Shown: positions 41,644 to 50,494, counted from the stretch's first letter. The stretch is 55,567 nt of DNA from an uncultured Bacteroides sp. (GCA_944322335.1 CALUOU010000004.1:1-55567), one strand, 5' to 3'. The notes: a model not told the origin generated them from the sequence alone. A program made the numbers and translations.

Positions 41644-42375
41644 TCATGTATACAGTCCGCCATTGACGGAAATCACTTCTCCAGTGATGTAGCTCGCCTC
41701 GTCCGAAAGCAGGAACGCCACCACGCCTGCCACCTCTTCGGGCTTTCCAAAGCGTTGCATCGGCACCAGCTTCTCCAGTTCTTCCTTCGGCAGCTCGCGT
41801 GTCATGTCCGTTTCTATAAATCCCGGCGCTACGGCATTGACCGTAATGTTGCGGGTGGCGGTCTCTAAAGCCAACGCCTTTGTCGCGCCTATCAACGCCG
41901 CCTTTGCCGCACTGTAGTTGGCCTGTCCGGCCATGCCTTTCAGTCCGGAAAGTGAAGCCATGTTCACGATGCGACCGCCATGCTTGCGCCTCATCATCTT
42001 GGCGAGCAGATAGCGGGTGACATAAAAAAAGCCGTCGAGCGAGACATTGAGCACGTCATGCCAGTCCGCTTCCGGCATCATAAACATCAGATTGTCCCGA
42101 CGGATACCGGCATTGTTGACCAGATAAGCGATATAATCATCCGGATGAGCCGCTTCCCACCCCGTCAAAGAGACCTCGACCTCCAATTTAGAGCTGACAT
42201 CAAACGGCAAAAGCTCCGCCGTCACTCCAGTGGCCTCCACCTGAGCCTTCACCGCTTCGGCCGCTTCCGTATTGGACTGATAATTGATGATAACAGGGAT
42301 TCCCATGCGTGCGATCCGCATGCAGACGGCCTTGCCCAATCCGCGTGACCCACCTGTAACAAGTGCATACTTCAT
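41644..42375 (-). CDS. 3-oxoacyl-ACP reductase (FabG type) of the cluster
   Basis: 243-residue short-chain dehydrogenase: TGGSRGLGKAVC (nucleotide loop near 8-19), VNNAG, NMASLSGLKGMAGQANYSAAKAA (catalytic Ser, Tyr and Lys) and a C-terminal SDEASYITGEVISVNGGLYT. It reduces 3-oxoacyl-ACP with NADPH to 3-hydroxyacyl-ACP for the two dehydratase subunits. It is the first gene of the cluster; a -7 box is found about 160 bases upstream, and its leader holds a small stem-loop. Confidence 0.93.
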   Translation of the reverse strand: MKYALVTGGSRGLGKAVCMRIARMGIPVIINYQSNTEAAEAVKAQVEATGVTAELLPFDVSSKLEVEVSLTGWEAAHPDDYIAYLVNNAGIRRDNLMFMMPEADWHDVLNVSLDGFFYVTRYLLAKMMRRKHGGRIVNMASLSGLKGMAGQANYSAAKAALIGATKALALETATRNITVNAVAPGFIETDMTRELPKEELEKLVPMQRFGKPEEVAGVVAFLLSDEASYITGEVISVNGGLYT

Positions 42376-42397
42376 TGTTGTTTGCTTAAATATTTCT

Positions 42398-42419
42398 GTC
42401 TATGGTTCCCCACATAGAC
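42398..42419. promoter_or_regulatory. Stem-loop in the leader of the polyene cluster
   Basis: GTCTATG (42398-42404) pairs with CATAGAC (42413-42419) around an eight-base loop, 23 bases before the fabG ATG. A perfect 7-base stem this close to the start may affect translation; no known riboswitch fits. Confidence 0.4.
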
Positions 42420-42535
42420 CCGTTTTCTGTTGGCGACAAAACAATGCACATACATGTAGGAACAAGAAACCGAACATTCCACTTCATAGAAACTCGGTTA
42501 CACACAATCCTGCACCCTTGTCGCGAGTTTCGGCG

Positions 42536-42543
42536 CAAAAATA
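42536..42543 (-). promoter_or_regulatory. Promoter -7 box for the polyene cluster
   Basis: The minus strand reads TATTTTTG followed by CGCC, a perfect TAnnTTTG about 160 bases before the fabG ATG. It is the best candidate for the main promoter of the long operon. Confidence 0.5.
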
Positions 42544-42930
42544 CAAAATAAATTGCAGATACATCATATTATTGCCAGAAATGCGGGGCGACCGCATCAA
42601 AATAAGACGTAAGTCCGAGGCAAACTGTCATCTGAAAACGCCCACTGTCTTCTTGTCCCGATGTACGCACACACGTCCATGACAGGCGGGCGGGCTGTGT
42701 GAACGGGCGGGAAGCGGTCTTCCCTCTTCGGACGAATTGTCGGCGAAACACATATTTTCCCGTCAGAATGACTCATATGTCCCATAAATGCTGACAGGCC
42801 GTATTTTCAAAACTGTCCAAGCAGGACCGGAAAAAGCATAAATACGGAATAAACATGCGGAACAAGCTGTGCCTTTGGGGAAAGGCGCATGTCATCAGGA
42901 GGCAGACCACGCATGAAAACGGTTCCGGAT

Positions 42931-42988
42931 CATGCGTGCGGCGGTTCCAAATGACGTATGTGGTGAGGTGAAAACATGCGTGCGGCGG
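42931..42988. repeat. CATGCGTGCGGCGG direct repeat
   Basis: CATGCGTGCGGCGG occurs at 42931-42944 and 42975-42988, 44 bases apart; a diverged third copy (CACGTGCGACGG) follows near 42999. The core CGTGCGGCGG also occurs, on the other strand, in the tandem array at 4045-4132. Confidence 0.8.
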
Positions 42989-43355
42989 AGACGAGTGACA
43001 CGTGCGACGGAGACAAGGGGCGTTTTTTCCGGCATTTTCCGGTCAGGAAGAGGAGGCGGAGACGCTATTTGGAATGTAAGGATTTCGCTATCTCGCTACG
43101 ATACAGCCAATTGTGAATTTCCGTTTCGTTTTTTGGAGTGAACCGGCCAGTGGAAGGGAAACAAGCGATTCTGAGAAGGGAAGAAATGCAAAATGTCAAA
43201 TTGTAAACCCGCCCCAGACTTGCACCATTTCTCTTCCAACGCAACGGCTGAGAGACCGTGCGTCAATAAACCTTTCTTCTTTCCCCAAGCGACCTTGCCC
43301 ATTGCCTATACCTATGTCGTGCCACTGCGCTTGAATTTATACCGTTTTTTAGGTA

Positions 43356-43386
43356 TTGCCTCACTTTTTAACACACCCTACCTTTG
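43356..43386 (+). promoter_or_regulatory. Promoter of the porin/imelysin/di-haem operon
   Basis: TTG (43356-43358), a spacer of 20 bases and TACCTTTG (43379-43386) form a full Bacteroidetes promoter 34 bases before ATG 43421. The context TAGGTATTGCCT with TACCTTTGCA is shared, in the same spacing, by the TetR promoter at 55106-55136. Confidence 0.75.
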
Positions 43387-43420
43387 CAGCGAGATTGAAA
43401 ACTACCAAAAGACAATAGAA

Positions 43421-44785
43421 ATGAGACGAAAGACATTTGCATTAGCAATGAGCATTATGCTCTGTATGCCAGCTGTTTGGGCTGGAAACGGAAGCGAAGA
43501 GACATCTCCACGCAGGGAAGAGGGGAAGAAACTGGAAAGCGTGGAAGCGGCAGAGACTCCTGCCGTGCAGGAACAGTCCCCCCGCAAGAGGCGGCTCACC
43601 ATCGGAGGCTATGGTGAGGCGGTATACAGCCGGAATTTCTATAGCGACAATTACTTGCGCTACATCAGCCCCAAAGATTATAAGGATGACAAACACGGAC
43701 GTTTTGACCTGCCCCACGTGGTCATCATGTTAGGTTATGACTTCGGGCATGGCTGGACAATGGGCAGCGAGATTGAATTTGAGCATGGAGGGACGGAAAG
43801 TGCGGTGGAGATGGAAGAACACGAAGGAGGTGAATATGAAAGCGAGATAGAACGGGGCGGAGAGGTTGCCTTGGAACAGTTTTGGATCCAGAAATCTTTC
43901 GCGCCGGCATTCAATGTCAAGTTGGGACACATGGTAGTCCCCGTAGGCGCGACCAACGCCCATCACCTGCCTACCGAGTTTTTCGGAGTCTACCGTCCGG
44001 AGGGCGAAAACACCATCTTGCCTTGCACCTGGCATGAGACGGGACTCAGCCTCTGGGGAGAAGTCGGCGACTGGCGTTACGAGGCCATGCTTCTGCCAGG
44101 ATTGGATTCTGACCGCTTCGGCGACAAGGAGTGGATCAAAGGCGGAGCGGGCAGCCCTTACGAGTTTAAGATAGCCAATGCCATGGCGGGGGCTTTCCGG
44201 GTGGACAACTATTCGGTGAAAGGCCTGCGCCTCTCCATCAGCGGATATGCGGGAAATTCGTTCAGCAACACGCTGACCAAAGCAACCCACCAAGATTATA
44301 AGGACGTGAAGGGAACCGTGTTGATCGGTTCTTTCGATTTCCACTATAATGACCACAACTGGGTGGCACGCGGCAATTTAGATTATGGGCATTTGTCGGA
44401 CGCGGCGTTAATCACCCGCTACAACAGCGGCCTCTCCAACGATTCCCCCGCCAAGAAGACTCCTGTGGCTTCGGCTGCCATCTCCACCGGCGTGGAAGTG
44501 GGTTATGACCTTTTCGGCTGGTTTGGCAAGAAACAGCAAGAGAAGGGACGTAAGTTCTACCTCTTCGGCCGCTATGAATACTACGACTCCATGTTTGACA
44601 CCGAAGCAGCCATTACGGACTATGAGCAATATGGCCGTCAACGCATTGCCTTCGGCGTGAACTACTATCCGATGAAGGAGATTGTACTCAAAGGCGAATA
44701 TTCCTTGGGCATCCTGAAGAGCCGGTTCAACAATGAACCTGCCATTTCCCTGGGAGTGGCATACGCAGGGTTCTTCAATTTATAG
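43421..44785 (+). CDS. Outer-membrane beta-barrel porin-like protein
   Basis: 454 residues with the start at 43421 (MRRKTFALAMSIMLCMPAVWA, a clean signal peptide; a longer frame to 43193 precedes the promoter). A charged linker is followed by strand-rich sequence with alternating aromatics: RRLTIGGYGEAVYSRNF, FDLPHVVIMLGYDFG, VALEQFWIQKSFAPAFNVKLGHMVVPVG, ending in GVAYAGFFNL. This is the pattern of phosphate-selective-porin-like proteins of Bacteroidetes. Next to imelysin and a di-haem lipoprotein it probably brings substrate or ions through the outer membrane for them. The stop codon lies within a dispersed repeat. Confidence 0.8.
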   Translation: MRRKTFALAMSIMLCMPAVWAGNGSEETSPRREEGKKLESVEAAETPAVQEQSPRKRRLTIGGYGEAVYSRNFYSDNYLRYISPKDYKDDKHGRFDLPHVVIMLGYDFGHGWTMGSEIEFEHGGTESAVEMEEHEGGEYESEIERGGEVALEQFWIQKSFAPAFNVKLGHMVVPVGATNAHHLPTEFFGVYRPEGENTILPCTWHETGLSLWGEVGDWRYEAMLLPGLDSDRFGDKEWIKGGAGSPYEFKIANAMAGAFRVDNYSVKGLRLSISGYAGNSFSNTLTKATHQDYKDVKGTVLIGSFDFHYNDHNWVARGNLDYGHLSDAALITRYNSGLSNDSPAKKTPVASAAISTGVEVGYDLFGWFGKKQQEKGRKFYLFGRYEYYDSMFDTEAAITDYEQYGRQRIAFGVNYYPMKEIVLKGEYSLGILKSRFNNEPAISLGVAYAGFFNL

Positions 44786-44830
44786 TGATTAGCGGGTAGT
44801 GGTTAGTGATTAACGGTTAATGATTAGCGG
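44783..44830. repeat. TTAGTGATT-type repeat, copy 5 (longest)
   Basis: TAGTGATTAGCGGG, TAGTGGTTAGTGATTA and GGTTAATGATTAGCGG follow one another. The first TAG is the stop codon of the porin gene. It has opposite orientation relative to transcription compared with the copies in the polyene cluster. Confidence 0.85.
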
Positions 44831-44940
44831 TTTTGTTTCTGCATTTTGACCGGACAAAAGTCTGGAGGAATGTGGATATTCATAGCACTTAAATTATTTA
44901 CATTTTAAATAGGAACAATAACTAAATCAAAGCAAGAAAA

Positions 44941-46212
44941 ATGAAGAAGTATTTGAAATTTCCGCTCTACCTGGCTGTAGCAGTCACGATGAGCATGGGC
45001 ACTGTGGCTTGCAGTGACGACGACACCCCTGTATCTGCCATTGATCCGACCGGACTGACGGCTCAGGAACAAGCCTTGAAAGATGTGATTACCGACTATA
45101 CGGACATGACCGTCATCCCGACTTACAGAGGCATGGCCGATGCCGCCATGGAGCTGCACACGCTCTGCATAGACATCCGCACCAAGAAGGAGAACGGCAC
45201 CCTGACCACCGCCGATGTGGAAGCCGCCTGCGAAGCGTGGAAGCTGGCCCGCGACTATTGGGAGAAGAGCGAAGCCTGGCTGTTCGGCCCTGCCGGTGAC
45301 TATTACATCGACCCGCACATCGATTCCTGGCCTTTGGACAAGGTGGGTATGGATGCATTGCTGAACAACCCTGCACAGATGGCTCAGATGGACGATGAAG
45401 GTGTATATGTGGGAAACTACCTGGGATATGCCCTGCAGGGATTCCATGCCATCGAATACCTCCTGTTTGAGTTGACCAACACGACTGCCGAAGGCAGTGC
45501 CACGGCTGATTCGGAAAGCGTTGCCCACAACCTGAACTATACGACGGAAGAGCTGAACTATCTCGTAGGGCTGGCAGCCGACCTCCGCAACCAATGCATC
45601 CTGCTGGAAGCCTGCTGGGCCGGTACGGAGAACGTGACTGCCGAGAAGCAACAAATCCTCACCGACACAGAACTGGACAAGGGCATCAATTTCGGTGAAC
45701 GCATCAAAAATGCCGGTAATGCGGGCAGTGAATATGTCAACTACCTGGACGTGATGTATGACATCCTCAGCGCCGGCATCCAAAACATCGCCAACGAAGT
45801 GGGCAACATCAAGATCGGAAACCCCACCGGTAAAGGATTGGCAGGCAGCGGATATGAATACGACCCGAACTACATCGAGTCGCCCTACAGCCTGAACTCC
45901 ATCCGCGACTTCCTGGGCAACGTCATCAGTGTGCGCAATGCCTACCAAGGCTCGCCCTCGGTGGACGGCACAATCCAGGTGCCCACTCACACGCTGAGCG
46001 ATTATATCGCCACACTCGATGCCGACCTGGACAACCGTGTGAAGGCTGCCATTCAGGATGCCTACGACAAGATTTCACTGATGGAGGAACCGTTTGCCTA
46101 CACTTGCGGCGCATCGGGATACAGCACCATCAACCAAGATGCAATCGATGCCTGCAACGTGATGAACGACATATTCGACGAGGTGCAACATCTCTTGCAA
46201 GCCAACCATTGA
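44941..46212 (+). CDS. Imelysin-family surface lipoprotein
   Basis: 423 residues. Lipoprotein signal with Cys24 in GTVACSDDD; the Ser-Asp-Asp after the cysteine is the type that directs Bacteroidetes lipoproteins to the cell surface. The imelysin motif GxHxxE appears as GFHAIE (about 166-171), and WGNxxxx-like sequence precedes it (WKLARDYWEKSEAW, DPHIDSWPLD). Imelysins are iron-regulated in several bacteria, and the motif may bind metal; the reaction is unknown. It is the second gene of a four-gene group. A stem-loop follows its stop. Confidence 0.9.
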   Translation: MKKYLKFPLYLAVAVTMSMGTVACSDDDTPVSAIDPTGLTAQEQALKDVITDYTDMTVIPTYRGMADAAMELHTLCIDIRTKKENGTLTTADVEAACEAWKLARDYWEKSEAWLFGPAGDYYIDPHIDSWPLDKVGMDALLNNPAQMAQMDDEGVYVGNYLGYALQGFHAIEYLLFELTNTTAEGSATADSESVAHNLNYTTEELNYLVGLAADLRNQCILLEACWAGTENVTAEKQQILTDTELDKGINFGERIKNAGNAGSEYVNYLDVMYDILSAGIQNIANEVGNIKIGNPTGKGLAGSGYEYDPNYIESPYSLNSIRDFLGNVISVRNAYQGSPSVDGTIQVPTHTLSDYIATLDADLDNRVKAAIQDAYDKISLMEEPFAYTCGASGYSTINQDAIDACNVMNDIFDEVQHLLQANH

Positions 46213-46243
46213 TTGATAATAACAGCACCTTTTTCATGATGCG

Positions 46244-46276
46244 GGACACAGGTGATCCGGCGGGTTGCCTGTGTCC
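46244..46276 (+). terminator. Stem-loop between imelysin and di-haem genes
   Basis: GGACACAGG (46244-46252) pairs perfectly with CCTGTGTCC (46268-46276), followed by TCTTTG. It may be a partial terminator that lowers expression of the downstream genes. Confidence 0.5.
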
Positions 46277-46354
46277 TCTTTGGGCTTATTCCGAGCGTTG
46301 TCTCTATAGCTATAAAGAATCCGACAAATGACCATTCAAATTATACACTTACTT

Positions 46355-48028
46355 ATGAAAAAGAACTTTTATTTAATCGCGTCGCTGATAGCCGGCCTGA
46401 TGGCCTGCAGCGATGATGAAGCGGGCACGGACAATCCAAATCCTGCTCCCGAACCGACCGAGCTGCCGGACTGGTATTACACAGGCGGCGAACTGGGCAC
46501 CACCACCAACACCTCTTCTTCTGCCTTCGAGGACCCCACACCTGTGGTGGATGCTGACGCCGTGATGACCGCCGCTTTCAACCGGGGCGAACAGTTTTTC
46601 GAGAAACCTTACACCTCCAATTTCGACGGCATGCGCCACGGACTGGGTCCGGTCTACATCCGCACCTCCTGCCAGCACTGCCATCCGGGCTACGGCCATG
46701 GACAAAGCCAGCCCGCAGGGACGTTCAGCACCAACAGCATCGGCAACGGTTACCTGCTGGTTGTCTACAACCCGGAAACCAACGCTTACGTCTCCTGGCT
46801 GGCCGGCATGCCGCAGACCCATGCCGTGGCTCCTTTCAAGGCACCCTTGGACGAGACACAGATCCAGCTGACCTGGCATGAATATACCGACGGGTGGGGC
46901 AACAAGTTTCCAGACGGTGAGACCTATCAGTTGCGCTACCCCGAAGTGGTCATTCCGCAGTCGGCCGTCTATGTCTACAACAAAGGTTATGACTTGGGCA
47001 ACTATGACGTTCGTCTGGAGTCCACAATCGGCATATACGGCACCGGCCTGCTGGATGCCATCAGTGACGAAGACCTCAAAGCAGAATACGCCAAGCAGGA
47101 GAAAGACGGTTACCTGAAGAACGGCCTTAACCCCAACATCTTTGCCAACGGGGAATGGGTGGGACAATATGCCAATACAGCCCAAGGCGGCGACGGCACC
47201 AAATATCCCTACCGCTACACCTATGCCCTGAGCCGTGGCCCGCTGCAAGATGCCGCAGGAGCCAATGCTTTCTGGAACATCACCAACGCCACCCGCAGTG
47301 ACCGCCGTTTCCACTATTTGGATGCGGCCGGCACGTATGCCCTCTATTCCTCGCAAGACCCCGATGTGCAGGCCGGATTCCGTGCCTACATCGAGCAGGC
47401 GGATCCCGAAAAGAGACATGCCGACTGGCACATCCAAAATCCGGACGGCACTTACGACGAGGAACAGAACATCTATAACTACCTCACATCGAAAGAGCTG
47501 GATGTGGAAGTCTCAGACCAAGACTACATCGACCTCATGGTGTGGCATCGCGGACTGGCTGTTCCGGCCGCGCGCAACGTAGATGACGAACAGGTGCTCC
47601 GTGGCAAGGAGCTCTTTGAACAGCTGAACTGCACCTACTGCCACAAGCCTTCCTGGACAACGGGCGATGACGTGATCCGCGACCCGGCCCGTTTCTTCGT
47701 GGGTGACAAAGCCGCTCAGCTGCCCCGCTATCCGCATCAGAAGATATGGCCTTATACCGACATGATCCAACACAAGCTACACATGCAGAACGACATCCGT
47801 ACCGGCTGGTGCCGCACCACTCCGCTTTGGGGACGCGGCATGCATCAGCGTTGCACCGGTGCCGAATATGCCGACCGCCTGCACGACTGCCGCGCAAGGA
47901 CTACGATGGAAGCCATCATGTGGCACGGTACCAGTCCTGAAAGCGACGCTTACGAGCAGATCGTGAAGTTCCGCGAGCTGTCGAAAGAAGACCGCGAGGC
48001 CGTCGTGAAATTCTTGGATTCCATTTAA
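46355..48028 (+). CDS. Di-haem DUF1111 (thiol-oxidoreductase-like) surface lipoprotein
   Basis: 557 residues with the start at 46355 (MKKNFYLIASLIAGLMACSDD). Lipidated Cys18 is followed by Ser-Asp-Asp, a surface-export signal. Two haem c sites, CQHCH (106-110) and CTYCH (426-430), are clear, and the C-terminal LHDCRARTTMEAIMWHG is the DUF1111 signature with Cys in place of the common Gly. Members resemble di-haem peroxidases (MauG/CcpA-like), with reported links to redox and iron. Haem attachment needs a cytochrome c maturation system, and one is encoded next in line. The longer start at 46328 would spoil the signal peptide. Confidence 0.92.
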   Translation: MKKNFYLIASLIAGLMACSDDEAGTDNPNPAPEPTELPDWYYTGGELGTTTNTSSSAFEDPTPVVDADAVMTAAFNRGEQFFEKPYTSNFDGMRHGLGPVYIRTSCQHCHPGYGHGQSQPAGTFSTNSIGNGYLLVVYNPETNAYVSWLAGMPQTHAVAPFKAPLDETQIQLTWHEYTDGWGNKFPDGETYQLRYPEVVIPQSAVYVYNKGYDLGNYDVRLESTIGIYGTGLLDAISDEDLKAEYAKQEKDGYLKNGLNPNIFANGEWVGQYANTAQGGDGTKYPYRYTYALSRGPLQDAAGANAFWNITNATRSDRRFHYLDAAGTYALYSSQDPDVQAGFRAYIEQADPEKRHADWHIQNPDGTYDEEQNIYNYLTSKELDVEVSDQDYIDLMVWHRGLAVPAARNVDDEQVLRGKELFEQLNCTYCHKPSWTTGDDVIRDPARFFVGDKAAQLPRYPHQKIWPYTDMIQHKLHMQNDIRTGWCRTTPLWGRGMHQRCTGAEYADRLHDCRARTTMEAIMWHGTSPESDAYEQIVKFRELSKEDREAVVKFLDSI

Positions 48029-48052
48029 ACTTCTATAAGAGGCATGAAGCCT

Positions 48053-48088
48053 GAGGGGAGCGCAAGCATAAGCCACACAGCTCCCCTC
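48053..48088. terminator. Stem-loop upstream of the CcsBA gene
   Basis: GAGGGGAGC (48053-48061) pairs perfectly with GCTCCCCTC (48080-48088). No T-run follows, so it could be an attenuator or RNA-processing site between the di-haem and CcsBA genes. Confidence 0.45.
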
Positions 48089-48135
48089 TCCAATTCTAAA
48101 TTTCCTCTACCCATCTAACTCCCCTTAAAAACATC

Positions 48136-50385
48136 ATGATACCTTCAAAAGGATTACGGACAGCCGCCTTCGGGCTGCTTGCCTTATTGACACTGTGGAT
48201 GGCCGCAGCCACTGTGATGGAAAAACTTTTCGGCACATCCGTTGCTTTCCGTTGGGCGTATGGCTCAACGGGATTTGTTTTGTGCTGGCTGTTGATGGCG
48301 ATGGCTGCGGTGGCATGGATCGTGCGTTGCCGGCTGTACAGACGTCCGCTGACCTTACTGCTTCATGGGGCGTTTGCCTTGATCCTGCTGGGGGCATTGG
48401 TTACTCGTGTCTGGGGGATGCAAGGCAGCGTTCACCTGCGTCAGGAAGACGAGACGGCAGTGCGAAGTTTCACCCTCTCAGACGGCACGGAACACCCTTT
48501 CCCGTTCAGTCTCAAACTGGAAGAGTTTCGCTTGGCCTATTATCCGGGTACGGCAGCTCCCATGGACTACATCAGCCGCTTCCTTTTACTGGACGGCACA
48601 ACCGTCAGCAAGGGAGAGGTCTCGATGAATCATGTCTACCGTTACCGGCATTATCGTTTTTACCAGTCTCAATATGACTCAGACGGGCGTGGCACGACGC
48701 TTTCCGTGTCATACGATCCTTGGGGCATCGGCATCACTTACACCGGTTACGGGCTGCTGGCTGTTTCCTTCCTGCTTTTTTTCATTGAAAAGCAGAGCCG
48801 CTTTCGCCGCCTGCTCCGTCATTCTTCGCTCAAACGGACAGCCGCCCTATGCGGGACTTTGTTGCTGGTTCCGGCTGGCATCCGTGCGGCAGACGCTCCT
48901 CGCGCATTGCCCCGTGAGACAGCTGAGGCTTTCGGACATCTCTATGTCTATTATAACGACCGCATCTGTCCCCTCCAGACCTTGGCCAAAGACTTTACCG
49001 TGAAACTCTGCGGCCAATCCACCTACTGCGGTCTGACAGCGGAACAGGTGCTGACCGGCTGGTTCTTTTATTATGACTCATGGAAAGAAGAGCCGTGTTT
49101 TCGCGTCAAAAACCGGGAAGTACGGCAACTCTTGGGCATATCCGGCGAATACGCCAGCCTGACGGACTTTGTCGGCAGCGGAGGGTATAAGCTGGATGAA
49201 CATGCATGGAGCAGCGTCTCCCCCAGCGGCCAGCGCGCTTTCAATGAAACCAACGAGAAATTCAGCCTTGCCAGCATGGCGGCAACGGGTAGTCTGTGGA
49301 AACTTTTTCCCTATCGCGCCTCCACAGACACCCCGTCTGCTGACGGCGAAAAACTGACTTGGTATTCTTTGGCTGACCGTTTGCCTTCAGGCATGCCGCA
49401 AGAGGAGCAAATCTTTGTGCGCCGCAGCATGAATTACGTAGGCGAACTGGTGGCGCGCCGCGACTTCGGACAGGCGGAAGAGCTGCTCGGCAAGATACGG
49501 CATTATCAGGAACATGCAGCCGATGACTGGCTTCCGTCCCGTTTCCGCATCACTGCCGAACGCTGTTACAACAGGCTGAACAACAGCCGCCCGTTGGCTA
49601 TGGCCTGTCTCACGCTGGGGATGCTGGCGTTTGGATGCAACCTGGCTTGCCTATTGAAAAGACGCTCCATACCGCGTGTGCTGACGGTGATGCTGGCAAC
49701 GTTGTTGGGCGGACTGTTTCTGTTCCTCTGCTTCCTGCTGGCACTTCGGGGGATAATCAGCGGCCATATCCCTATGAGCAACGGTCATGAAGCCATGCAG
49801 ACAATGGCGGCTTGCACTGCCTTGTTTGCCCTTTGCCTCCATCGGCGGATGAGCATGGCCGTTCCGTTCGGCTACCTGCTGTGCGGATTCTCCTTGCTGG
49901 TTTCCATGATGGGAGAAAGCAATCCTCAGATCACCCAGCTGATGCCAGTACTTTCCTCCCCTTTGCTCAGTTTTCACGTGATGACGGTCATGGCTGCCTA
50001 TGCGCTATTGGGCTTTACGATGCTCAACGGTGTGACCGCCTTGGCACTTTACGCATTACGCCGTGGCTGCCGGGAAGAGGAGAAGCAGCTGCAGAGACTC
50101 AGCCAGCTTTTGCTTTACCCGGCTGTTTTCCTGTTGGCTGTCGGCATCTTTTTGGGAGCCATATGGGCCAATGTGTCGTGGGGGCGCTACTGGGGCTGGG
50201 ATCCAAAGGAAGTTTGGGCGCTTGTCACGTTGCTGGTCTACACATTGGCTTTGCATGAAGGTTCGCTTCCGCGCTTCCGCCAGCCTTTGTTTTTCCATAT
50301 TTACGTAACAGGGGCGTTCTTCTGCGTGCTGATCACCTATTTCGGAGTAAACTTTCTGCTGGGAGGCATGCACAGTTATGCGTGA
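48136..50385 (+). CDS. CcsBA-type cytochrome c biogenesis protein (ResB and CcsA domains in one chain)
   Basis: 749 residues with many membrane helices. The N-terminal part (about 1-250) is ResB-like; a periplasmic region follows; the C-terminal half has the CcsA core with the haem-handling WWD-type motif WGRYWGWDPKEVWAL (about 682-696). Fused CcsBA proteins move haem across the inner membrane and ligate it to CxxCH motifs. The gene directly follows a di-haem lipoprotein gene, so it probably matures that protein and others like it. The domain order is the one usual in epsilonproteobacteria and Bacteroidetes. Confidence 0.92.
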   Translation: MIPSKGLRTAAFGLLALLTLWMAAATVMEKLFGTSVAFRWAYGSTGFVLCWLLMAMAAVAWIVRCRLYRRPLTLLLHGAFALILLGALVTRVWGMQGSVHLRQEDETAVRSFTLSDGTEHPFPFSLKLEEFRLAYYPGTAAPMDYISRFLLLDGTTVSKGEVSMNHVYRYRHYRFYQSQYDSDGRGTTLSVSYDPWGIGITYTGYGLLAVSFLLFFIEKQSRFRRLLRHSSLKRTAALCGTLLLVPAGIRAADAPRALPRETAEAFGHLYVYYNDRICPLQTLAKDFTVKLCGQSTYCGLTAEQVLTGWFFYYDSWKEEPCFRVKNREVRQLLGISGEYASLTDFVGSGGYKLDEHAWSSVSPSGQRAFNETNEKFSLASMAATGSLWKLFPYRASTDTPSADGEKLTWYSLADRLPSGMPQEEQIFVRRSMNYVGELVARRDFGQAEELLGKIRHYQEHAADDWLPSRFRITAERCYNRLNNSRPLAMACLTLGMLAFGCNLACLLKRRSIPRVLTVMLATLLGGLFLFLCFLLALRGIISGHIPMSNGHEAMQTMAACTALFALCLHRRMSMAVPFGYLLCGFSLLVSMMGESNPQITQLMPVLSSPLLSFHVMTVMAAYALLGFTMLNGVTALALYALRRGCREEEKQLQRLSQLLLYPAVFLLAVGIFLGAIWANVSWGRYWGWDPKEVWALVTLLVYTLALHEGSLPRFRQPLFFHIYVTGAFFCVLITYFGVNFLLGGMHSYA

Positions 50386-50408
50386 GCTGCAAGATTTTGC
50401 CTTATTCT

Positions 50409-50440
50409 TTTGGCTGTCTGCAAAGAAATGGCTAATATTG
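50409..50440 (+). promoter_or_regulatory. Promoter of the TPR-protein gene
   Basis: TTTG (50409-50412), a spacer of exactly 20 bases and TAATATTG (50433-50440, one mismatch from TAnnTTTG) lie 54 bases before ATG 50495. Confidence 0.55.
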
Positions 50441-50494
50441 CACACAAGCCGACGGAATCCGGCTGGCAGACTCACATTCTAAATCCAACCGCCT

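Larger units (their letters stand above)
42376..43420. other. 1045-base gap between the cluster and the porin operon
   Basis: Divergent gap. It contains the leader and promoter of the polyene cluster, a 14-base direct repeat (42931-42988) and the porin promoter near 43356-43386. Open frames in between have no convincing coding character. No RNA gene was recognised. Confidence 0.6.

Noticed and set aside
42376..43420. Riboswitch in the cluster leader
   Set aside because: Only one small stem-loop was found; no conserved core of a known riboswitch class was recognised.
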